DNA of 64,000 nt from Otatea glauca (lineage: Eukaryota; Streptophyta; Magnoliopsida; Poales; Poaceae): the NCBI GenBank assembly GCA_036346275.1, contig CM070726.1, positions 29,795,410 to 29,859,409 on the forward strand, read 5' to 3'. Made by a program: the position numbers and the translations under genes. The notes beneath the pieces are model-generated. The model was not told the DNA's origin. It searched no databases and saw only the letters and a list, made by a program, of their open reading frames with translations. Below, one piece after another: positions 56,431 to 64,000 of the stretch; position 1 is the first letter of the stretch, and every line of letters starts with the position of its first letter.

Positions 56431-59400
56431 TGTCGGGACCCGAATTTGCAAATCCGAACCCTCTGTGTATACTGCACTAGTCCAGGATCACGCTAGTGCA
56501 CACAGGCTCAAATAGATGCTATCACAGTCATACACAGCGGAATATAGCATAAATTCATAATTAATAGTAACTGTTGTCTTACATGATTATTGCCACACAG
56601 GGCTTATAAAAGAAATAGCAAATAAGCAGCAGCGGAAAAATAAATAAGCGTAGCAGCTCCCCAGTTCACCGCAGGCAACTACGAGGCTCGGACCCTAAGC
56701 ATTCGCATCCATATAATCCTCCTCCACGAAAGGCGTTGATTCTTCCTCTTCTGAAGTTGCTGTTGTTGGGCTGAGTACATAAAGCACTCAACAAGTTGTG
56801 CACAGCAATACAAGTCTAATATTCTATATGCTTGGCTTAATCCAAAGGAATGGCTAATAAGGATATTTTGCAATAAAGCAGCATTTAACAAGTATACAGT
56901 AAATAGATTGAAAAGCAGTAAAAAAATACATTAATTAATAGATTCAGCATTTCTGAAGTAAACCAAGTTTCCAATCCTAAATCAATTTCCATTTTCCATG
57001 GCATCCTGCCATCCCAACAAATTTTTGTTTAACAAAAGTCTAACCCTTAACTGTAATTCCCGACCATTGCCCAATACCGTGAGCATGGCTATTCGAAAAG
57101 ATTGTACACTCTGCAGAGGTTATGCACTTTACCCACACGATACAACCAAACACCACCAAGGCGAGTGATCATAACAAAGCCTTTACAATGCTATACCTAG
57201 ACCCAGTACTGTTCGCTAAGGTTTCAACACTGAAGGGTTAAACCACCACAACAGGACCCCCCTCTTGCGCCATGTGAGTTAATCCGTAAACCCGGGACTC
57301 ACTATTCACCACAAAAGTACCAAAATCTAGGCTTCACAAATTATTCAGCTAGGCTGTCCCATTCCAGACATGTGGTTGCAAGAAAGACTCAGGTCAAAGG
57401 CTTGCAAGGTTAAGTCCTTAGAGTGATTAAGGCAAGACTTCCACATACCCCTACCAATCCTGGCCCACCTTGGCACGCTGCCACTTGCCCCAATCTAAAT
57501 CATTACCACCCCTGTTGATTACCAAGCACCACGTGCCACCAACATTTCAATCTAGTTGTGTGACCTCCTCGCCACGACAACTTGATATCACTGTGTGACA
57601 ACACATGACACACCAATTCTTAAACATTGTTCCATATTCCATTAGTCAAGATTAAGTATCAACATTCGGGCACATGTGATGACGTGGCATGGCTAAGCAA
57701 TCTACGACGGTCTAAATTGTCCCTTGTTGATTATTAATATTAACCAACTATAATTCCACATCCTAGGGTGACAATTAGATCATGGCATAAAATTGACAAG
57801 GTATGATTTAATTCAACTAGGCATATTATCTAATTCCCAGATTAATTGAAATCATTTATACACATAAAATATCATGCATAATTTAAGAGACAAAATAGCA
57901 ATTTGGTGAAATTGGGTGCAACATGATCAAAGCACAACTTGCCTTGGAGTAGGTGCTGGTCTTGCTCTGAGCTTGGGTCTTGAAGCGACGAATCTTCCTC
58001 CGGATCTCCGAGCAGTTCAACGTCTACGCGAAACGATGCCAAAATAGCAAATAAACACCAAACCAGAGAGCAAAAAAACTCCAAAAAATAAAATAAAATT
58101 CACCAATAAATAGATCTTGATTTTAAAATTTTTTAGAAATTTGAATCACTCAAATCCAAGTTAAAATGCAAAAGATATAGCCTTTTGAATTTTGAATAAA
58201 TACTGAAAATACAGAAAATAGAATTTCCGATTTTCCCGAAATATTTTTCTATTGAAAAAGATCTTTATTGCGCAACGCTGACGTCAGCCTTGGCCCGAGC
58301 CAATCAGGCGCTGACATGTCACTCGGCGCACAGACCCGGTCCACCGAACCGCCTCTGGTCCACCATGGACGCGGCTCACGACGCCTCGTGTCACGCGCCC
58401 GACACGCAGCGCGCATCAACTGGCTGCGACGCCTCCTGTGCCGATGCTCAACACGCGGCGCGCATCCGAGTGACGATCCAACGGCTACTGCTCTAACGCA
58501 CATGCGGCGCGATCTCAACCGAACAAACCTGATCCAACGGTCCACGCTTACCCGAGCTGTTCACTGTAGACGAAGCGACGCGGCACGATCTGAGACATCC
58601 ACGGAAGATCCAATGGCTGTCCAAGCTCCGGGACAAAGATGGTAGCACGGCGGCGGACTGGCACCAGAGCGGAGGAAGAAGACCACCCGAACAGCGTTTT
58701 GGCGTGACTCCGGCGAGAAGAAGTAGCAGCTTCTGTGCGGCTCGACGCGACGAGTCTGAATCTGGAACCGGTGCGGCGAACGGCGGCTTGACGGCGGCGG
58801 AAAAGGCGAGAAAGCTATCGGCGGTGTTTGCGCAACTGCGGCGAGCTCCCGAGCGACGACGACTGCGAAACAAGCGAAGAGGCTAGTGCTACTGGCTACG
58901 CAAGGGGACGAGGAACATCGGAGTGCGGGCTGCGGCTTTTATAGCCTCGACATGCATAGGAAAGGAAACCCTAAACAATCCGCGGTGGAGACGGCGCGCG
59001 GTGATGAACTCTAAAACCGAATCGGAGACGACGACTGACGATCGTCCGATCCAAGATGAACGGCCACGATTGATTCCCGGGTGATACGATCCGATCCGCT
59101 CTTTCCAAATCCAACGGGCGAGATCTAAACTTACCAAAACAACGCGAAGCGATCTCAGCCGCACGATCTCGATCCAACGACCAATCGCATTAGGGTTTCA
59201 CGAAAGAAACGGCCGTCCGATCTGGATCCAACGGTCCACACGCGCGGCGGCGACGAAATGGCTAACGGGCCGCACAGCGCTGGGCCATGCGTGCATAGTG
59301 CTGGGCTTCGGCCCAGTACTGTTCACCAAATTTTCAAAAGCTTTTTGATTTAAAATAATTCCCGAAATTAGATTAATTTATTTAAGGTAATTAAAATATG

Positions 59401-59630
59401 AGGAAAAATCCATGAAAATTCTCATAAATACTTTGAGACATTTTGAGTTCAAATAAAATATTTTTGGCAAAACTTTATTTTGATTATGCAGATATTTAAT
59501 TGGTTTTCTCAAAGAGGCTAATTACTTAATTCTCAAAATAAATTCCAATAAATCCAGAAAAATCCCAATAAATCTCAAATTGCATAAATGACAATAAAAT
59601 AACACTTAAAGCAAAAATTGGAGTGTTACA
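56431..59630 (-). repeat. 3' LTR of the Tekay Gypsy element
   Basis: 3200 bases. On the minus strand TGTAACACTCC to GGTCCCGACA. Contains a GC- and CpG-rich island at about 58260-59320 within AT-rich sequence, matching the island in the solo LTR at 13919-17496. Open frames in the island on both strands are compositional. Homologous to the LTR at 47348-50215. Confidence 0.92.
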
Positions 59631-59645
59631 AACCTCCCCCCTTAA
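59631..59645 (-). other. Polypurine tract of the Tekay element
   Basis: The minus strand reads GTTAAGGGGGGAGGTT immediately before the LTR start TGTAACAC; this is the plus-strand primer site of the element. Confidence 0.85.
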
Positions 59646-59671
59646 CAGAATCTCGACCCCGAGATTCAGGG

Positions 59672-60106
59672 CTAACTAAGGAATAGGTTTGAAAATTCTA
59701 ACTTCAGGTCTTCTTCACGCTCACAGGTTGCCTCATTCTCAGAATGGTTGCTCCACCGAACTCTGCAAAAATGAACTGACTTGTTCCTGGTTCTGCGGTC
59801 CATGACATCCAAAATTTTTATCGGCTGCTCCTTGTAGGTCAAATCCTTCTGCAACTCAATCTCTTCCAAAGGCATCTGCTCCGCTGGCACCCGAAGACAC
59901 TTCTTGAGCTGTGACACATGGAACACATCATGTATGCCTGCCAGTGACTGCGGCAATTCCAACTGATAAGCAACCTCCCCTCGACGGCTCAAAATTTTGA
60001 ACGGTCCAACATATCTTGGGGCAAGCTTTCCTTTAGCGTGGAACCTTTTAACTCCTTTCAGAGGGGTAACTCTAAGATACACAAAATCGTCTGGCTCAAA
60101 ACTCAA
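59672..60106 (-). pseudogene. Gypsy integrase C-terminal region with chromodomain
   Basis: 144 codons. It has FEPDDFVYLRVTPLKGVKRF, KLAPRYVGPFKILSRRGEVA and DVFHVSQLKKCL (the GPY/F-type integrase C-terminus), then a chromodomain: PIKILDVMDRRTRNKSVHFC, RVRWSNHSENEATCEREEDL. The usual TWE is TCE, with one aromatic-cage Trp replaced by Cys. Chromodomains tether integration to heterochromatin marks. The frame is separated from the integrase core by a shift near 60105. Confidence 0.88.
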
Positions 60107-60873
60107 ATCACGCGTCGATTATCGCCAGAACTCTTTTGTCTTGACTGCGCGATTTTCAACCTCTCTCTTATCATAGCAACTTGCTCTTCAGCTTCCTTGA
60201 GAATATTAGGGCCAAATATCATACGCTCTCCCGTCTCATCCCAATTCAGTGGGGTACGACAGGCACGACCATATAAAGTTTCAAATGGCGACATCTGCAA
60301 ACTAGCCTGGTAACTGTTGTTATAGCTGAACTCTGCATATGGTAGACATCTGTCCCATGAAGTAGTGTAGGCTAAAGCGCAAGCCCTCAACATATCTTCC
60401 AAAATCTGATTTACTCTTTCTGTCTGACCATCGATTCATGGATGATATGCTATCTTTGAAGTTCAAGCTGCTCCCATAGCTTCATGCAATTTATCCCAGA
60501 ATCTCGAGGTGAACTGAGTACCTCTGTTTGACACTATTTTCTTAGGTACACCATGCAAACACACAATTTTGGCCATGTATAATTCTGCTAACCGGTCTCC
60601 TGAGTAAGTTGTCTTAACCGGAATAAAGTGAGCAACTTTGGTCAATCTATCCACAATGACCCATATAGAATCATACCCACTTTGAGTTCTTGGCAACCCA
60701 GTGATAAAATCCATGCCAATTTCTTCCCATTTCCATTCTGGGATCTTTAATGGTTGTAGTAATCCTGCTGGTCTCTGGTGTATTGCCTTAACTCTCTGGC
60801 ATATATCACATAAGATAACATGTTCAGCGACTTCACGCTTCATATTTGGCCACCAAAACCTCTCCCTTAAATC
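60103..60873 (-). pseudogene. Gypsy integrase core, broken and with a lost catalytic Asp
   Basis: Contains RFWWPNMKREVAEHVILCDI and CQRVKAIHQRPAG (zinc-binding part), IGMDFITGLPRTQSGYDSIW (first Asp), VSNRGTQFTSRFWDKL (second catalytic position, Asn where Asp is expected), then AYHP and TERVNQILEDMLRACALAYT (Glu of DDE). TGA codons at 60463-60465 and 60436-60438 and a TAG at 60874-60876 interrupt it. Integrase activity is not expected from this copy. Confidence 0.9.
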
Positions 60874-61730
60874 CTAGTACATCTTGGCGCTTCCTGGATG
60901 GATCGAGTACTTGGAATCATGAGCCTCTTCCAAAATCAACTGCTTAAGCTCTGGTCTGTGTGGCACACAGATTCGACCCTTGAACCACATGGTACCCCGG
61001 TCATCCATAGTAAAATCTATCGCTAATCCTTCATCCTTTTTAGCTTTGATTCGGTTGATTTTCTCATCATCCTTTTGCCCTTCCCAAATCTGATCCTCAA
61101 GCGTCGGCTTTACTTCCAATGCAGCTATGAATCCTTCTGGAATCATTTCCAATTTTAACTTCTGAAACTCCTTACATAACTCCGATTGATCTTCTTTTAC
61201 CATCATATTTGCAACGTGGCTTTTACGACTCAAGGTATCAGCCACTACATTAGCCTTTCCCGGATGGTAGTGGATTCCCATATTATAATCCTTGATCAAT
61301 TCCAACCACCTCCTTTGTCTCATGTTGAGATCTGACTGAGTAAAAATATATTTCAAACTTTTGTGGTCCGTATATATCTCACATCTATTTCCAATGAGAT
61401 AATGACGCCACAATTTCAAGGCACGTACCACGGCAGCCAATTCCAAATCATGCGTAGGATAATTTCCTTCATGCGGTCTTAATTGCCTTGACGCATATGC
61501 GACCACTTTACCCTCTTGCATCAATACGCATCCAAGACCCTGTTTGACGCATCACAATATATGTCAAAACTGTTCTGGACATCAGGCAATACTAGCACTG
61601 GGGCTGTTGTCAAACGATTCTTTAATTCCTCAAAGCTCTCCTCACACTCTGGCGTCCGTGCAAACTTCTTTTCCTTTTTCAGCAATTGCGTGAGAGGTCT
61701 CACAATTGTTGAGAATCCTTCTATAAACCG
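60874..61730 (-). pseudogene. Gypsy RNase H region
   Basis: 61703-61540 carries RPLTQLLKKEKKFARTPECE and VLPDVQNSFDIYCDAS. After a one-base frameshift near 61535, 61524-60874 carries MQEGKVVAYASRQLRPHEGN, YPTHDLELAAVVRALKLWRH, EIYTDHKSLKYIFTQ and NVVADTLSRK, then the spacer to the integrase zinc finger (LILEEAHDSKYSIHPGSAKM). The RNase H acidic residues (D of CDAS, E of DLELAA, D of YTDH) are visible, but the reading is broken. It follows the RT across a TGA at 61731-61733. Confidence 0.9.
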
Positions 61731-63491
61731 TCAGTAGTAACCTGCCATTCCCAGGAAACTACGCACCTGAGTAACAGACTTCGGCTGCTCCCAATGCAGG
61801 ACTGTCTCCACCTTGCTCGGGTCTACTGCCACTCCTTTCGCAGTCATCACATGACCAAGAAATTCAACCTTCTCCTTCCAAAAATCACACTTGATGAACT
61901 TAGCATACAACTGTTGTTCTCGCAACCTTTCTAAAACCAACCTCAAATGTTCAGCATGCTCTTCTTCTGTCTTTGAGTAAACCAGGATATCGTCTATAAA
62001 GACAACAACAAACTTATCCAGATACTCCATGAAAACCTTATTCATCATATTCATGAAATATGCTGGCTCATTGGTCAATCCGAATGACATAACTGTAAAC
62101 TCATAATGTCCATATCTCGTTGAGAATGCGGTCTTTGGGACATCTTCTGCTCGAATCTTCAGTTGATGATATCCTGAACGAAGGTCTATCTTGGAGAAGA
62201 CTCCTGCTCCCCTCAACTGATCAAATAAGTCGTCGATTCTTGGCAACGGGTACTTGTTCTTAATCGTTACTTCATTAAGTGCTCGATAATCAATACACAT
62301 CCTTAGACTTCCATCCTTTTTCCTTACAAACAAAACTGGGGCTCCCCATGGCGATGAGCTTGGTCTTACGAAGCCTTTCTCCAACAGCTCTTCAACCTGC
62401 TTCTTCATCCCTACTAGTTCATCGGTAGGCACCCGATAGGGTCTTTTTGCTATCGGTGCTGTTCCAGGCGCTAACTCAATGACAAACTCGATGTCACGGT
62501 CTGGCGGCATTCCCGGCAGATCCTCTAGAAATACATCTAGGTGTTCCCTGACCACTGGCACATCTTCTATGCTGACGGATTTCACGTTATTAACCATTAA
62601 TTGACCATCACGAACTGCTGTCGCTTGGAATTCCACTTTCTCTCCTCCAGAGCTCTCAATGGATACAACCCTTCGACCGCAATCCAATACTGTCTTATGC
62701 TTGGTCAACCAGTCCATACCAAGGATAACATCTAAAACTTGGGTATCTAACATGATCAAGTTCGCTAGGAACTCTACCCCATTAATTAGCTGCTTAATTC
62801 CCAAGCACCCAAGGCTAGATCTTAACTCAGATCCCGGGACTTGGACTAACATCACACATTTAAGATTTTTCATAATCAAACCATTTTCAGATGCAAAAGC
62901 CCGAGAAACAAATGAATGCGAAGCTCCCGAGTCAAATAAGACTGTTGCAGGTACTGAGTTTACCAAAAACTTACCCAGCACGACGTCTGACGCTTCTTGA
63001 GCTCCATCTGCGGTGATGTGGTTGACTCTGCCCCGAATAGTAGCTTGAGGCGTCGCTCCTGCCTGTCCAGTTCCGCGGCTTGCTCCCGTCATCGGTGCCT
63101 TAGCAGGTGTCGTTCCAAGATTGAAACGCACTGGCGTGATACCTCCTTTCTGGGGACATCTATTAGCATAATGCCCTAGCTCATTACAACTGTAGCACCT
63201 TCTGGCGGCTGACTGCTGCATTCCTCCTTGAGCATTGTTACCTTGGGCCGACGTGTGATAACTCTGTCCTGGTGGTCGCGGCGCAGGTGTTGCTAGTTTG
63301 TTAACAGCTTGCGATTGGAACCTGGCAAACTGTTGCGGTGTCATCCTCATTCGCAGGTGGTTAGGGCGTCCACCTTGGTTGGTCATCAAGCGCTTGCGAT
63401 TTTCCCCAAGCTCCTTGCGTTTATCCTCCAGAATCAAAGCCTTGTTTACCAATTCTTGAAAATCCGGAAAAGTGTGGGTAATTAGCCCCAC
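61731..63491 (-). CDS. pol: Gypsy Gag end, protease and reverse transcriptase (586-codon open stretch)
   Basis: One long minus-strand frame. Residues 1-50 are the end of the capsid region. A CCHC zinc knuckle (CYSCNELGHYANRC) spans residues 99-112. The aspartic protease follows, with VLFDSGASHSFVSRAF (DSG at about 187-189) and ILGMDWLTKHKTVLDC. RT then has KRPYRVPTDELVGMKKQVEE, GAPVLFVRKKDGSLRMCIDY, FSKIDLRSGYHQLKI and the catalytic VVVFIDDILVYSKT (about residue 500), ending at FLGMAGYY. The TGA that ends the stretch stands where related elements read an Arg codon, consistent with a CGA-to-TGA change. The frame begins after a shift near 63495, so it is a fragment of a longer gag-pol polyprotein. 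The catalytic residues are intact. Confidence 0.92.
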   Translation of the reverse strand: MGLITHTFPDFQELVNKALILEDKRKELGENRKRLMTNQGGRPNHLRMRMTPQQFARFQSQAVNKLATPAPRPPGQSYHTSAQGNNAQGGMQQSAARRCYSCNELGHYANRCPQKGGITPVRFNLGTTPAKAPMTGASRGTGQAGATPQATIRGRVNHITADGAQEASDVVLGKFLVNSVPATVLFDSGASHSFVSRAFASENGLIMKNLKCVMLVQVPGSELRSSLGCLGIKQLINGVEFLANLIMLDTQVLDVILGMDWLTKHKTVLDCGRRVVSIESSGGEKVEFQATAVRDGQLMVNNVKSVSIEDVPVVREHLDVFLEDLPGMPPDRDIEFVIELAPGTAPIAKRPYRVPTDELVGMKKQVEELLEKGFVRPSSSPWGAPVLFVRKKDGSLRMCIDYRALNEVTIKNKYPLPRIDDLFDQLRGAGVFSKIDLRSGYHQLKIRAEDVPKTAFSTRYGHYEFTVMSFGLTNEPAYFMNMMNKVFMEYLDKFVVVFIDDILVYSKTEEEHAEHLRLVLERLREQQLYAKFIKCDFWKEKVEFLGHVMTAKGVAVDPSKVETVLHWEQPKSVTQVRSFLGMAGYY

Positions 63492-64000
63492 CGCAGCCTC
63501 GAGTTTAGTCCTTCATGAAGAGGGATCGCTCGCCTTGTCCGTCGCTACGTCTTCAGGAGCATAGCGAGCTAACTGCGTGAATTTATTCAAGTAATCGGCC
63601 ACCGGTTGGCCTCCTTGCGTAAGTGCCCTGAATTCTTCCTTTTTCAGGTCCATCATCCCTTCCGGTACATGGTACTGGCGGAATGCCGTGCCAAACTCTT
63701 CCCATGTGATTTCCATGGGTGCCTCATGAGCAGCACAGTAGTTCTCCCACTATTCTGCAACTGTTCCCTCTAGCTGATGGGATGCGTAAAGAACCTTCTC
63801 ATGGCCTTCACATTGAGTGATGTACAGCTTCCTCTCAATGGTTCTTAGACAATCATCCGCTTCCAAGGGGTTGACATTGCCTGAGAATGTTGGCGGTCGG
63901 GTCCTCATGAAATCTGACAACTTGGAGTAAGGACGAGGTCCACCATTGTTGTTCAGGCGTGGGTTGTTGATCGCAGCCATATTGGTCATCTCACGCATCA
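63492..64000 (-). pseudogene. gag: Gypsy Gag capsid region (runs off the right edge)
   Basis: 63998-63750 reads PRPYSKLSDFMRTRPPTFSG, NVNPLEADDCLRTIERKLYI and LYASHQLEGTVAE, stopping at a TAG (near 63750) before WENYCAAHE. 63716-63513 reads MEITWEEFGTAFRQYHVPEG, MMDLKKEEFRALTQGG and VADYLNKFTQLARYAPEDVA. This is the Retrotrans_gag domain of Gypsy capsid. The frame shifts near 63500 before the next long reading frame. Its start is outside the window. Confidence 0.9.

Larger units (their letters stand above)
56431..64000 (-). mobile_element. Tekay-type (chromovirus) Gypsy retrotransposon, 3' LTR and most of gag-pol
   Basis: On the minus strand: gag (64000 to about 63500), protease-RT-RNase H (63491-60874), integrase (60873 to about 60110), chromodomain (to 59672), polypurine tract (59631-59645), then the 3' LTR (59630-56431). 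RT before integrase defines Gypsy, and a chromodomain after integrase plus TGTAACAC ends fit the Tekay/Del lineage. It inserted in the second Copia's RT; AAAGT at 56426-56430 is the expected 5-bp duplication, whose partner is outside the window. Several nonsense codons and frameshifts make it defective. The 5' LTR is outside. Confidence 0.92.

Noticed and set aside
1..64000. A novel prokaryote-like defence or biosynthetic system
   Set aside because: The whole window is explained as plant genes and transposons; no operon-like gene cluster, ribosome binding sites or bacterial families were seen.

Overview
This window is plant nuclear DNA, almost certainly from a grass (Poaceae). The evidence is GT-AG introns, plant gene families (a TauD/clavaminate-synthase-like dioxygenase and a cytochrome b561), and a dense nest of grass-type transposable elements: CACTA, Helitron, hAT, Sirevirus-type Copia and Tekay-type Gypsy. 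I cannot name the species. No rRNA, tRNA, CRISPR or bacterial-type operon was seen. Only two host genes are supported: the first exon of a dioxygenase at the left edge (minus strand, 97-459) and a complete four-exon cytochrome b561 gene (plus strand, 39617-43465). Nearly everything else is transposon, mostly broken.

Layout. 1-780: dioxygenase exon 1 and its promoter. 780-2893: intergenic, with one small inverted-repeat element. 2897-19792: a 16.9-kb CACTA transposon with matching CACTA termini, a TTT target duplication and palindromic subterminal repeats. It carries, all on the minus strand, a broken TNP2 transposase (17881 to 11175) and a broken Transposase_24/Ulp1-protease gene (8737 to 5778). 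It also carries captured fragments of two host genes: DEX1 (exine formation) and a response regulator. A solo LTR (13919-17496, TSD GTAGT) splits the TNP2 gene. 19864-22545: a minus-strand Helitron with a helicase C-terminus and a captured Pumilio N-terminal fragment.

23626-39051: an hAT transposon (8-bp TSD CTGATCAG). Its transposase is split by a full-length Sirevirus-like Copia element (25391-36288) with two 1.6-kb LTRs, PBS, gag and pol. 39617-43465: the cytochrome b561 gene, with a SINE in intron 1. 44820-50215: a degenerate Gypsy remnant in a head-to-head arrangement, ending in a 2.9-kb LTR. 50312-56430: the 3' part of a second Sirevirus-like Copia (LTR, env-like ORF, RT/RNase H). It is cut by a Tekay Gypsy element (56431 to beyond 64000; 3.2-kb LTR, then chromodomain, integrase, RNase H, RT, protease and gag reading leftwards on the minus strand).

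The insertions can be ordered. The solo LTR came after the CACTA, the Copia after the hAT, and the Tekay element after the second Copia. Most element genes carry frameshifts and nonsense codons, many explained by C-to-T changes, as expected for methylated silent transposons. The main biological interest is gene-fragment capture by two different transposon classes, the CACTA's internal palindrome and 195-bp tandem array, and the survival of an apparently intact cytochrome b561 gene among them.
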